Shown piece after piece: positions 32,026 through 40,664 of a stretch of DNA of 64,000 nt; position 1 is the stretch's first letter, and each line of letters opens with the position of its first letter. Both the position numbers and the translations under genes were made by a program. Source of the DNA: Myxococcales bacterium (GTDB lineage: Bacteria; Myxococcota_A; Bradymonadia; Bradymonadales; GCA-2716585); the NCBI GenBank assembly GCA_002716585.1, contig PBBL01000087.1:32275-96274 (forward strand). The letters are read 5' to 3'. The notes below the pieces were generated by a model, which saw only the letters and a list, made by a program, of their open reading frames with translations, did no database searches and was not told the DNA's origin.

Positions 32026-32727
32026 TCAGTTGCTTTGCACGGGGCGGTAGGGGAAGATGAAGGCCGCCATGGCGCCGGGGTTCCGGGTCATGAGGTAGAC
32101 CTGGCCCTGTCCGTGGAACTTGGCGACGAGGCCCTCACCGGAGGCGAGCAGCGACTTGAGCCCACCGACCTTGGTGACGGTGTAGTCGACGCCCGCGGAG
32201 AAGGCGAGGATGTGGCCGGTGTCGACGGTGTAGCCGTTGGCGCCGGGGGTGTTGGGGTAGCCGACGTCGACGCGGTGGATCGCCCCATAGGAGGAGATCC
32301 AGAGGTCGCCCTGGCCCTCGGCCTTGATGAGGAACATGCCCGCGCCGGAGAAGAACCCCTTGGCCCCGCCCCACTTGGTATCGAGGTTCACGCCAGGGGT
32401 GCTGGCGAGGTAGCCCGACGACTGGACCATCATGGGCCCGGTGCTGGCGTCGAGCTTGACGTGCATGATGTCGCCCTCGGTGGGGGGAGCGATCTGAAGG
32501 CGCTCGCCGGGGCCGGAGGCGGTGAAGGTGTTCTGGAAGAGGGACTCGCCGCCGAGCATCTTGCGCTTGAGCGCGGAGCCGAGGCCGCCGCGCATGTTGG
32601 TCTCCATCTGGACGGCGCTGTCCTGGCCGACCATGGCGCCGGCCTCGGAGACGATCTGCTCGCCAGCCTGCTCGAAGACGATGTCGAGCATCCCGAAGTC
32701 AGGGCTTTGAAGAATCTGGTGCTTCAT
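32026..32727 (-). CDS. AIM24/TIGR00266 family protein (copy 3)
   Basis: The 233-residue protein belongs to the AIM24/TIGR00266 family, a beta-helix-like fold of unknown biochemistry. EAGAMVGQDSAVQMET at the N-terminus, GERLQIAPPTEGDIM and the SSYGAIHRVDV, YTVDTGHILAFSAGVDYTV and GLVAKFHGQGQVYLMTRN blocks are the family's conserved strands. It starts with MKHQILQSPDFGMLDI and lacks a signal peptide or membrane segment. It is last of three tandem paralogues that share about the same length, with 10 and 13 bp gaps. A 57-bp gap leads to the TPR/barrel gene. Confidence 0.88.
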   Translation of the reverse strand: MKHQILQSPDFGMLDIVFEQAGEQIVSEAGAMVGQDSAVQMETNMRGGLGSALKRKMLGGESLFQNTFTASGPGERLQIAPPTEGDIMHVKLDASTGPMMVQSSGYLASTPGVNLDTKWGGAKGFFSGAGMFLIKAEGQGDLWISSYGAIHRVDVGYPNTPGANGYTVDTGHILAFSAGVDYTVTKVGGLKSLLASGEGLVAKFHGQGQVYLMTRNPGAMAAFIFPYRPVQSN

Positions 32728-32737
32728 GGGTTTCTCC

Positions 32738-33397
32738 TTAGCGCGGGGGCATCATCGGGCCGATGAGCTTACCGAACTCATCCGCGTTACGGGTCTGAAT
32801 CAGGACCTCCCCCTGGCCGGTGAAGGTGCAGACCATGCCCTCACCCGAGAGGATGGAGGCGATGATCCCGCTGCCGGACTTGGAGACCTTGTAGTCGAGG
32901 CCCTCGGTCCAGGCGACGATGTGGCCGTTGTCGACGATGTACTTGCCGTTGACGGGGACGCGCTCGACGGCGCCGAAGGCGCCGACGAGGACCTGGCCTT
33001 GGCCGCTGGTCTCGAGGTGGGCGAGGCCGGTGCCGGAGAACATCGCCTTGAAGCCGCCGAACTTGGTCTCGACGTTGACGGTGTCGTCGCAGCCGACGAA
33101 GGCGCCCTTGGCGATCTTCCAGCCGGAGCCGGGGCCGATGTTGAGCACCGACAGGTCGCCGGGCAGCGCGGCCGCGAGGAGGACCTCGCCGCCGCCGGAG
33201 AACTTGTTGGTGAAGAACGACTCACCGCCGAGCAGGGACTTCATGCCCTTGAGCAGCCCGCCGGAGGAGGTCTCCATGTTGATGCCGGGGCTCATGCCCA
33301 CCATCGAACCCGCCTCGGCCCGAAGCGGGGTCTCGCCCGGCTGGAGAGTGCACTTAGCCAGAGCAGCGCCCGGCTGATACATGATATCGATTTGCAT
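32738..33397 (-). CDS. AIM24/TIGR00266 family protein (copy 2)
   Basis: The 219-residue protein has the same family blocks as its neighbours: EAGSMVGMSPGINMETSSGG, FFTNKFSGGGEVLLAAALPG, FGAVERVPVNGKYIVDNGHI and GMVCTFTGQGEVLIQTRN. It differs from copies 1 and 3 in most positions, so the duplication is old. The gaps of 13 bp and 10 bp to its neighbours imply one transcript. AIM24 in yeast affects mitochondrial membrane organisation, but bacterial function is unproven. Confidence 0.88.
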   Translation of the reverse strand: MQIDIMYQPGAALAKCTLQPGETPLRAEAGSMVGMSPGINMETSSGGLLKGMKSLLGGESFFTNKFSGGGEVLLAAALPGDLSVLNIGPGSGWKIAKGAFVGCDDTVNVETKFGGFKAMFSGTGLAHLETSGQGQVLVGAFGAVERVPVNGKYIVDNGHIVAWTEGLDYKVSKSGSGIIASILSGEGMVCTFTGQGEVLIQTRNADEFGKLIGPMMPPR

Positions 33398-33410
33398 GGT
33401 CCGAGCCTCC

Positions 33411-34106
33411 TCAGGAAATCTTGGTCAGCCAACCCACGAGCGCGCCGATGTTGCGCGACTGCAGGTAGATGGTGCCCTGCCCCTGGAACTCACACACCAG
33501 CCCCTCGCCCGAGGCGAGGAACCCCATCATGCCCTTGCCGGCACGCTTGAGGGTGTAGGTCAGGTTGGAGTCAAAGGCGACGATGTGGCCGTTGTCGACG
33601 ATGTAGGTGCCGTTGACCTGCACCGGGAAGATGCCGCCGTAGGAGTTGAACCACAGCTCGCCCGGGCCCGAGGCCTCGACGAAGAACGCCCCTTCCTTTG
33701 AGAGCATCCCCTTGCAGCCGCCCCACTTGATCTGGAGGTCGATCCCCTCCGTGGAGGCCAGGTAACAACCCTGGGTCAGCATCAGGTTCTCGCCAGCCCC
33801 AAGCGTGCGGTGCTCGATCGAGCCGTTGAGCGCTGGCGCGATCGTGACGTTGCCCTCCGCGCCTGTCGCCGAGAAGTGGTTGACGAAGAACGAGTCTCCG
33901 CCCAGCGCCTTGCGGATGAAGGCGACGAAGATCGCCATCATCTTGCCAAAGAAGCCGGCCTTCTTGCTCGAGTTGAGCTTGACCGCCATCCCCACGTTCT
34001 CGGAACGGGTGACCATCGAGCCAGCCTCGGCGATCAGTGTCTCGCCCGGGGACAGGTTCACCCGCATCAGCGCGTGAGATGGGCCGTGTACGATGTCATG
34101 TTGCAT
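33411..34106 (-). CDS. AIM24/TIGR00266 family protein (copy 1)
   Basis: The 231-residue protein starts at the ATG at 34106, after GGAGTAAGG, rather than at an upstream frame extension. Family blocks: EAGSMVTRSENVGM, FFVNHFSATGAEGNVTIAP, SYGGIFPVQVNGTYIVDNGH and GLVCEFQGQGTIYLQSRN. It carries an extra hydrophobic insertion (FFGKMMAIFVAFIRKALGG, about 52-70) that the other two lack, which could associate with membrane. It is first in the likely operon of three AIM24 genes, the TPR/barrel gene, mlaF and mlaD. Confidence 0.88.
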   Translation of the reverse strand: MQHDIVHGPSHALMRVNLSPGETLIAEAGSMVTRSENVGMAVKLNSSKKAGFFGKMMAIFVAFIRKALGGDSFFVNHFSATGAEGNVTIAPALNGSIEHRTLGAGENLMLTQGCYLASTEGIDLQIKWGGCKGMLSKEGAFFVEASGPGELWFNSYGGIFPVQVNGTYIVDNGHIVAFDSNLTYTLKRAGKGMMGFLASGEGLVCEFQGQGTIYLQSRNIGALVGWLTKIS

Positions 34107-34612
34107 GACCCTTACTCCGTACCGTGGGCGTGCCCCTGGTTGCTCCACCCCGGAGCAGACACGCCTTGATTGATGGATTCCTTACTGAATTACAGAGGTC
34201 GTACCCTCTGCCATTCGACCGTCTCTGAGTCGGCCGTATGTTCTTTCAGACTCACACAGGTTTCGTCAAGTGCCTTACAAGAAACTTTGCCCTGCGCGTC
34301 ATTCAGGTGGTGGACACTAGTTCAGTCTCCAGCCCCTGTCAACCCCCTTCCCACACCACCCCCCCTCGCCCCCGAACGGGCAACGCCCTTGAAACATGAA
34401 GAAAATCAACCTTAAGCCCTTGAGATTGTGGTTGAACGTCCTACATTGTCACATAGGCGTAACATGAAGGGACGGTTCCTCCGGCGCTTTCGACACAGGC
34501 ACGCGTGTCCGCTGGAGGCAACCCCACCCGTGCGGCTTCGCGGCCTCGCTGCGGAGTGACGCCACAGGTCCCTGCGCCCCAACGGAACCCATGACCCAAC
34601 AGGGAGGTCCAC
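34107..34612. other. Non-coding upstream region of the AIM24 operon and of a small membrane gene
   Basis: About 500 bp with no convincing larger gene. It is less GC-rich than its surroundings around 34160-34460. Two small perfect stems are visible: TGCTCC/GGAGCA at 34141-34157 and CAGAGG/CCTCTG at 34193-34210. On the minus strand a TTGACG box lies near 34270, but no good -10 partner is visible. The region probably holds divergent promoters for the AIM24 operon and the short gene at 34613. Confidence 0.45.
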
Positions 34613-34723
34613 ATGTTCAACCTCATGATCGGCATCCTCGTCGCTGGCGCTATCTTTGCCTTCCTCGCCCTCTTCGCCCAGTACCGGGCTCGCAAGCGGG
34701 TGGACGAGCTCATGAACTCCTGA
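34613..34723 (+). CDS. Small single-pass membrane protein, 36 aa
   Basis: An ATG 5 nt after AGGGAGG opens a 36-codon frame ending at TGA 34721. Residues about 4-23 (LMIGILVAGAIFAFLALFAQ) form one hydrophobic helix, followed by a basic YRARKR and the acidic tail VDELMNS. The positive-inside rule puts the C-terminus in the cytoplasm. A strong ribosome-binding site, a clean helix and a charged tail support a real gene. It lies about 100 bp upstream of purN. Function unknown; small proteins of this kind often tune a larger membrane complex. Confidence 0.6.
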   Translation: MFNLMIGILVAGAIFAFLALFAQYRARKRVDELMNS

Positions 34724-34827
34724 GTCGCCCCACATCGCCGCCTCGACGTTGCAACCCCGGTGAGGGTCTGCTAGTCCTCCTCCCGCGACGACAGCCCCAC
34801 AGCGCTGTCCCCTCTTGAGGAGCTACC

Positions 34828-35445
34828 ATGACCCTCACCGTCGGTGTGCTCGCCTCGGGCAGCGGCACCAACCTCCAGGCGATCCTCGACGCCTGCGCCT
34901 CGGCCAACGCGCCCGCGCGCGTCGGCGTGGTCATCTGCAACGTCCCCGGCGTGCGCGCCCTTGAGCGCGCCGGCGCCGCGGGGGTCCCCCACCACGTCGT
35001 CCCGCACGTCGGGCGCAGCCGCGAGGACTTTGAGGCGCTGCTCCAACAGCACCTCGAACAACACGGCGTTGAGCTGCTCGTGCTCGCGGGCTTCATGCGC
35101 GTCCTCACCTCGGACTTCGTCCGCGCCTGGAGCGGGCGGCTCATCAACATCCACCCCTCGCTGCTGCCCTCCTTCACCGGGCTGCACGCCATACGCCAGG
35201 CGCTCGACTATGGCGTCCGCTGGACTGGCTGCACCGTCCACTTCGTGGACGAAGGGGTCGACACCGGCCCCATCATCGCCCAGGCCGTCGTCCCCATCCA
35301 GGCCGATGACACCGAGCAGACCCTCCACGCGCGCGTCCAGCGTGAGGAGCACCGCCTCCTCCCTGAGGTCGTCCGCCTCATCGCGGAGGGTCGCGTGCGC
35401 ATCGACGGACGCCGCGTGCTCATCGCCGACCTCCCTACGTCTTGA
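34828..35445 (+). CDS. purN: Phosphoribosylglycinamide formyltransferase
   Basis: The 205-residue protein is a complete GART/PurN transformylase. The N-terminal VLASGSGTNLQAIL loop binds the phosphate of glycinamide ribonucleotide. INIHPSLLPSF carries the catalytic Asn and His (about 110-112). VDEGVDTGPIIAQ carries the catalytic Asp and the folate-site loop. It transfers formyl from 10-formyltetrahydrofolate in step three of purine synthesis. GAGGAG lies 6 nt before the ATG. No other pur gene is next to it. Its last 11 bp overlap the convergent glucosidase gene. Confidence 0.95.
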   Translation: MTLTVGVLASGSGTNLQAILDACASANAPARVGVVICNVPGVRALERAGAAGVPHHVVPHVGRSREDFEALLQQHLEQHGVELLVLAGFMRVLTSDFVRAWSGRLINIHPSLLPSFTGLHAIRQALDYGVRWTGCTVHFVDEGVDTGPIIAQAVVPIQADDTEQTLHARVQREEHRLLPEVVRLIAEGRVRIDGRRVLIADLPTS

Positions 35446-38110
35446 TCGGCTGCCTCGGGTGAATGAGCTTGGCCACCAGGCTCGTCCAACCCGTCTGATG
35501 GCTCGCCCCCAACCCCCGCCCGTCCTCTCCGTGGAAGTACTCGTAGAACAACAGGTTGTCGCGGAAGTGGGGGTCGCGCGCCATCTTCGGGTGATCCCTC
35601 ATCGCGGGCCGCACCCCGTCCTCGCCGCGCTCGAATAGCCCGATCAGCCGCTCGCTCAGCGCGTCCGCCACCTCCAGCAGCGTCGCCTCCTCGCCCGCAC
35701 CCACCGGGTACTCCACCCGGAACTCGTCCCCGTAGTAATGGTGGAACTTCTGGAGCGACTCGATCAGCAAGTAGTTGATCGGAAACCAGATTGGTCCTCG
35801 CCAGTTCGAGTTGCCCCCGAACAGGTGCGTCCGCGACTCCCCTGGCTCGTAGCGCACCTCGTAGCGCTCGCCGTTGGACTCGAACACGTAGGGGTGCTCC
35901 AGGTGGTGGCGCGACAGCGCCCGCACGCCGTGCGGCGCCAGGAACTCCTCCGGGTCGAGCATGCGCTTGAGCAGGCACTTCATCCGATGGCCTCGCAGCA
36001 ACGACAGCAGCCGCCGCTCGCCGCGCCCCGGCTCGTGCCACCGCGACACCAGGCGGCTCAAGTCCGGGCGGTGGTCCAGCACCCACTGCATCCGCTTCGC
36101 GAAGTTCGGCAGCCGCTCCAGCAGCTCCGGCTCCAGCGTCTCGACCGCGAACAGCGGGATCAGCCCCACGATCGACCGCAGCTTGAGCGGGATCTGGTGC
36201 CCGTCCGGCAACGTCAGCACGTCGTAGTAGAACGCGTCGTCCGGATCCCAGAGGCCAAAGCCGCAGGTCGTGTTGTAGCGGGTCATCGCCCGGGCGATGT
36301 GCAGGAAGTGCTCGAAGAACTTGTTGGCGATCTCCTCGTAGACCCGGTCATGCAGCGCCAGCTCCAGCGCCATGCGCATCAGGTTGAGGCTGTACATCGC
36401 CATCCAGCTCGTCCCGTCCGACTGGTCGATGTGACCCCCCGTCGGCAGATCCTTGCTGCGGTCGAACACCCCGATGTTGTCCAGCCCCAGGAACCCCCCC
36501 TGGAAGATGTTGTTGTCGTTGGCGTCCTTGCGGTTGACCCACCAGGTGAAGTTGAGCATCAGCTTGTGGAACACCGCCTCCAAAAACTCCAGGTCGCCCT
36601 GGTCGCCGCGCTGCTTGCGGTCGATCTGGAACACCCGCCAGCTCGCCCAGGCATGCACCGGCGGGTTGACGTCGTCGAACGCCCACTCGTACGCCGGCAG
36701 CTGCCCGTTGGGGTGCATGTACCACTCGCGCGTCAACAGCGTGAGCTGCTGCTTGGCGAACGTCGCGTCGATCAGCGCCAACGGCACGCAGTGGAACGCC
36801 AGATCCCACGCCGCGTACCATGGGTACTCCCACTTGTCTGGCATCGAGATGACGTCGTCGTTGTAGAGGTGGTCCCAGTCGCTGTTGCGCCCGTCGAGCC
36901 GCTCCTGCGGCGGCTGCGGCTGCCCGGGGTCGCCAACCAGCCAGGTGTGGATGTCGTAGAAGTAATACTGCTTCGTCCACACCATCCCCGCCAGCGCCTG
37001 CCGCTGGATCATGCGCCGGTCCGGGTCGGTGATCTCGCGCTGGAGGTGCTCATAGAAGGCGTCCGCCTCCTCCACGCACCCACGCAGCGTCGCGTCGAAG
37101 TCGGCGAAGGCGTCGCGCGTCGTCTCCGCGCGGAGCCGGTAGCGGCGCACCACCTGGCCCCCCGCCGGGACGGCGTGCCGCGTGTAGAGGCCGACCTTGG
37201 TCCCCTCCTCGGTGGCGACCGCGTTGTGGTCGCCGCGGACGACGTAGTCGTGGAAGGCGTCCTTGAAGGGCCCATCGGCCTCCATCCCGTACAGCGCCGC
37301 CACGTTGGTGTCGTTCTCGCAGAACAGCACCCGCGCCTCGTCCGCCACGTAGAGGTGGAGCGTCCCCAGGGTCTCGTGCTCCAGGTCGATCCGGTCATCG
37401 TTGGTCCGCGTCATGACCGGGCGGGCGCTCCTGTCCCCCCATGACCAGGTGTTGCGGAACCACAGCTGCGGGAGCAGGTGCAGCGCGGCCTCCTCAGGGC
37501 CACGGTTCACCGCGGTGACCTGGACCAGGAGGTCGTCCACCCCGCCGCGGGCGTACTCGACGGTGACGTCGAAGTAGCGGTCCTCGGCGAAGATCCCGGT
37601 GTCGAGCAGCTCGTACTCCGGGTCGTGGATCCCGCGCTGTCCGTTGACCTCGCGCAGCTCCTCGTAGGGGAACGCCGCCTGCGGGTACTTGTAGAGCATC
37701 TTCAGGTAGCTGTGCGACGGCGTCGCGTCCAGGTGGTAATACAGCTCCTTGACGTCCTCGCCGTGGTTGCCCTGGCTGTTGGTCAGCCCGAACAGGCGCT
37801 CCTTGAGGAGCGCGTCCTGCCCGTTCCACAGCGCCAGCCCCATGCACAGCCGCTGGTGGTTGTCGGACCACCCCGCGAGCCCGTCCTCGCCCCATCGGTA
37901 GGCGCGCTGGTGGGCGATCTCGAAGGGGAAGTGCTCCCAGGCGGTCCCGTGCGCGCTGTAGTCCTCGCGGACGGTGCCCCACTGGCGGTCGCTCAGGTAG
38001 GGGCCCCACCGCTTCCAGTGGGCCTCGTAGGCGTCCGAGGCGGCCAGGCGGCGGTGCTCGGCGGTCGGCGGCGGTCGGGTCGGTTGAGAGGGGGGTGGTG
38101 GATCGATCAT
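35435..38110 (-). CDS. GH63/MGH1-like glucosidase
   Basis: The 891-residue protein has the large (alpha/alpha)6-barrel layout of bacterial GH63-like enzymes. An N-terminal region opens WKRWGPYLSDRQWGTVREDYS and continues with WEHFPFEIAHQRAYRWGEDG. A beta-rich insertion runs to about 340. The catalytic barrel follows, with YPWYAAWDLAFHCVPLALID, GGHIDQSDGTSWMAMYSL and a C-terminal NSNWRGPIWFPINYLLIESL. Members hydrolyse alpha-glucosidic bonds in mannosylglycerate, glucosylglycerate or glycogen-derived sugars. There is no signal peptide, so it is cytoplasmic. The 80 bp before the start hold a small GTGTC/GACAC stem. Confidence 0.88.
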   Translation of the reverse strand: MIDPPPPSQPTRPPPTAEHRRLAASDAYEAHWKRWGPYLSDRQWGTVREDYSAHGTAWEHFPFEIAHQRAYRWGEDGLAGWSDNHQRLCMGLALWNGQDALLKERLFGLTNSQGNHGEDVKELYYHLDATPSHSYLKMLYKYPQAAFPYEELREVNGQRGIHDPEYELLDTGIFAEDRYFDVTVEYARGGVDDLLVQVTAVNRGPEEAALHLLPQLWFRNTWSWGDRSARPVMTRTNDDRIDLEHETLGTLHLYVADEARVLFCENDTNVAALYGMEADGPFKDAFHDYVVRGDHNAVATEEGTKVGLYTRHAVPAGGQVVRRYRLRAETTRDAFADFDATLRGCVEEADAFYEHLQREITDPDRRMIQRQALAGMVWTKQYYFYDIHTWLVGDPGQPQPPQERLDGRNSDWDHLYNDDVISMPDKWEYPWYAAWDLAFHCVPLALIDATFAKQQLTLLTREWYMHPNGQLPAYEWAFDDVNPPVHAWASWRVFQIDRKQRGDQGDLEFLEAVFHKLMLNFTWWVNRKDANDNNIFQGGFLGLDNIGVFDRSKDLPTGGHIDQSDGTSWMAMYSLNLMRMALELALHDRVYEEIANKFFEHFLHIARAMTRYNTTCGFGLWDPDDAFYYDVLTLPDGHQIPLKLRSIVGLIPLFAVETLEPELLERLPNFAKRMQWVLDHRPDLSRLVSRWHEPGRGERRLLSLLRGHRMKCLLKRMLDPEEFLAPHGVRALSRHHLEHPYVFESNGERYEVRYEPGESRTHLFGGNSNWRGPIWFPINYLLIESLQKFHHYYGDEFRVEYPVGAGEEATLLEVADALSERLIGLFERGEDGVRPAMRDHPKMARDPHFRDNLLFYEYFHGEDGRGLGASHQTGWTSLVAKLIHPRQPIKT

Positions 38111-38190
38111 GGCTCGGCCTGCCCTGGTGCGTCGGTGTCAGCGGGACACATTCGGTATGCACCTGAGCGGCAAGCGAATGCAAGGAGGGC

Positions 38191-39813
38191 TCAGAGGCAG
38201 AGCAGGTAGGCGACCAGGTCGTCCTTCTCCTGGGCGGTGAGCTGAAGGCTGAAGACGAGGTTGAAGAACTCCACCGTGTCGTCGAGGGTCATCAGGCGCC
38301 CGTCGTGGAGGTAGGGCGGCGAGTCCTTGATGCCGCGCAGCCCGAAGGTCTTGATCGCCCCCTCGGGGCGGCCGACGTAGAAGCGCTCCACCTGGAGGTC
38401 GTGCATCTGGTTGTCGGTGAACCCGGGGCCGTAATGGCAGCTCGCGCAGTTGGCCTTGCCGTGGAACAGCTCCTCGCCGCGCACCTCGGCGGGCGTCGCC
38501 TTGCTGCGGATGAGGCGCATGTCCGGGCCGAGCTTCGGGGCGGGCGGGTAGTCGATGATCGACTGGAAGTCACCCATCCGTGAGTTGACCGACGCCTGCA
38601 CGCCGCGCGGCCCGATCGCCTGCGCCATCCCCGGGTCGCCGTCGAAGTACTCCTCGACCTCGGCGAAGTGATCCAGCCCCCGGATCGCCCGCTTCGAGGA
38701 GAGCGTCAGGTTGTTGAACATGCCCCGCAGCGTCGGGGTGTCGGTCCGCAGACGCTTGAGGTTGGGGCGCGCGTCTGGTCCCAGCGCGATCGCGCCGTTG
38801 GTGTGCCCGTTGGTGTGACAGCTCATGCAGGAGACCCCCGCGTTGGGCTCGCGCGTCACCCGGTGGTGGGTCTGGTTGAACCACGTCGTCGGCGTGGGGC
38901 GCAGCAGCTCCTTGACCCCCTCCATCTGCTCCGGGGTCAGCAGCCCGTTGAAGATCTCGTAGTAGTTGCCGATCGTGATCTCCCGACCGCGCGAGACGTC
39001 GCCCAGCTCCTTGTGGGTCGTCAGGAACAGCGGCGGGGGGAACTCCGGCAGGTAGGCCGTGGGGATGTCAAAGTCCACGTCCACGCGCGCATGCTCCGGG
39101 TGCGCCTTGACCCACTCGTCCGGAAACAGCATGTGCCCGATCGATTGCAGCGGGTGCGCCAGCGGCTTGTAGGGGAACAGATCCCGCGCCCGGATCGCGT
39201 CGGCGTCCAGCGCCGCCAGCGCCTCGAACGACTCGACGCCCTTCGCCAGCCGCGCCGTCGGCCCCTGCATGATCGGCTTGCCGCGAGTCATCGTCGCGCC
39301 GTCCGCCCTCGCCGCGCCCGACAGGTCGAAGCGTCGGCTCATGTACGCCTCGACCTGCTCCATCAGCTTTGGCTTCTGGGCCTCCAGGTGGGCGATCCAC
39401 TCGGGGAACGGTCGAGGCAGCTCCATGGAGCAGAACGACGTCTTGCCCTGGCCCCCGTAGCGCCACAGCTCGAAGGTCGTGATCTCGCCCGGCTGGACCT
39501 CGGGGAGCGCCTCCAGCCGCGTAAAGTAGTTCGGCCCGAGCCCGTAATCGCGCTCCCGCGTGTCGCGAGAGACCACGCCGGGGGTCTGGAGCAGGTAGGT
39601 GCTGTCCGCCTTCTCCTTGTCGTAGCCCTCAACCGCTGGAGCAGGGGGAGGGGTGGGCGCCGTGGCGGGCGCCTCCGGCGCGGAAGGGGGAGGGGGCGGC
39701 GAGTCGGGCTCGGTGTCGGTCGGGATGAAGCCGCGGGTGACAAAGCCTGCGACAAACAGGGCTCCCAACAGCAACGGGTAGAGCCACCTCTGGGTCTGGG
39801 GGTCGTGCACCAT
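38191..39813 (-). CDS. Di-haem c-type cytochrome, cytochrome c peroxidase/MauG-like
   Basis: The 540-residue product starts at 39813 with an N-terminal hydrophobic anchor (about 9-30, YPLLLGALFVAGFV) and a Pro/Ala-rich linker (32-62). Two haem-binding CxxCH motifs are visible: CMSCH near 328 and CASCH near 457. The C-terminal LRGIKDSPPYLHDGRLMTLDDTV is the conserved block of bacterial di-haem peroxidases. The N-terminal 200 residues are unlike E. coli or Pseudomonas peroxidases and may bind a partner. A periplasmic redox role is likely. It follows the barrel gene by 77 bp. A longer reading frame upstream of 39813 is only low-complexity Arg/Pro sequence and is not used. Confidence 0.85.
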   Translation of the reverse strand: MVHDPQTQRWLYPLLLGALFVAGFVTRGFIPTDTEPDSPPPPPSAPEAPATAPTPPPAPAVEGYDKEKADSTYLLQTPGVVSRDTRERDYGLGPNYFTRLEALPEVQPGEITTFELWRYGGQGKTSFCSMELPRPFPEWIAHLEAQKPKLMEQVEAYMSRRFDLSGAARADGATMTRGKPIMQGPTARLAKGVESFEALAALDADAIRARDLFPYKPLAHPLQSIGHMLFPDEWVKAHPEHARVDVDFDIPTAYLPEFPPPLFLTTHKELGDVSRGREITIGNYYEIFNGLLTPEQMEGVKELLRPTPTTWFNQTHHRVTREPNAGVSCMSCHTNGHTNGAIALGPDARPNLKRLRTDTPTLRGMFNNLTLSSKRAIRGLDHFAEVEEYFDGDPGMAQAIGPRGVQASVNSRMGDFQSIIDYPPAPKLGPDMRLIRSKATPAEVRGEELFHGKANCASCHYGPGFTDNQMHDLQVERFYVGRPEGAIKTFGLRGIKDSPPYLHDGRLMTLDDTVEFFNLVFSLQLTAQEKDDLVAYLLCL

Positions 39814-39890
39814 ATCGCGTCCTTCGCCTGTGAGGCGTTGAGTATCGTGCACACCACTATAGGGGTCGGCGAACCCCGGAGCAAACGCGC

Positions 39891-40658
39891 TCAGTAACCG
39901 ATCTCGAAGGAGAGGGTGAACTGCTGCCAGGTCGAGTCGATGGGGTGCTCGGAGCCGACGTCGTTGAACTCGGGGGTCATGCCGTTGATCAGCGGGTAGC
40001 TGTAGCCGACCTCGACGAGCCAGAAGCCGCTGTAGCCCTCGTCCCAGGAGAAGTAGCCGACCGTCGGGGAGACGCCGAGGAGCCCGCCGCTGGAGTCGGG
40101 GAGGCTGGCGCGCAGGAGGTTGAGGCCGAGCGAGCCGGTCAGGCCGCCCGGGGTGACCGTGCGGGCGCGGATCTCGGCGTTGATCTGGAGGCCGAGGTGG
40201 GGTTCGCCCTCGGCGCTCAGGTCGTTGCTGAGGAGGCGGTCGTTGGCGAACCACAGCGCCCCCATCCCCACGCGTCCTTCAAAGAGGACGCGGTTCGTGA
40301 CCACGTGGAGCAGGCCGATGTAGAGCGGCCCGATCCCGACGCCGTGGTCGGTGAAGTCCCCCACCGGCTCCGCGACGCCGCCGTTGCCGTCCAGCGCGCT
40401 GATGGAGCCCGTGCCCAGCCAGTAGCTGGACTGGAACCCGAGCACGAAGAACTGACGACCGACCGGGGTGCGGATGATGATGGTCGGAGGGGAGCGGCGC
40501 GGAGGGGCCTCGTAGGTGGACCCGGCGGCGAGTGGGGTGACGGGGGCGCTCGTCGCCGCGTGTGGGGTGATCGTCGCGGCGCTCGGTGTGGGCATGAGGA
40601 GCGGCGTCGCCGTCAGGTTGCCGACGAGCAGCAGGAGCTGGAGGGTGAAGGGATCCAT
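39891..40658 (-). CDS. Predicted outer-membrane beta-barrel protein
   Basis: The 255-residue protein has a hydrophobic N-terminus (LQLLLLVGNLTATPLL), a Thr/Ala/Pro linker and, from about residue 65, repeated amphipathic strands with Gly and aromatic residues (FFVLGFQSSYWLGTGSI, GYFSWDEGYSGFWLVEVGYSY). It ends FEIGY, a typical barrel C-terminus. It starts 6 bp after the second mlaE permease, so it is part of that operon and may be the outer-membrane partner of the lipid transporter. I do not recognise it as MlaA. Confidence 0.7.
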   Translation of the reverse strand: MDPFTLQLLLLVGNLTATPLLMPTPSAATITPHAATSAPVTPLAAGSTYEAPPRRSPPTIIIRTPVGRQFFVLGFQSSYWLGTGSISALDGNGGVAEPVGDFTDHGVGIGPLYIGLLHVVTNRVLFEGRVGMGALWFANDRLLSNDLSAEGEPHLGLQINAEIRARTVTPGGLTGSLGLNLLRASLPDSSGGLLGVSPTVGYFSWDEGYSGFWLVEVGYSYPLINGMTPEFNDVGSEHPIDSTWQQFTLSFEIGY

Positions 40659-40664
40659 GGTGGG

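Noticed and set aside
35738..37444. Plus-strand frame of 568 codons
   Set aside because: It is antisense to the GH63-like glucosidase and lacks any domain.
39814..40254. N-terminal extension of the di-haem cytochrome
   Set aside because: The extension is Arg/Pro/Gln-rich and overlaps the barrel gene; the ATG at 39813 starts a normal membrane anchor.
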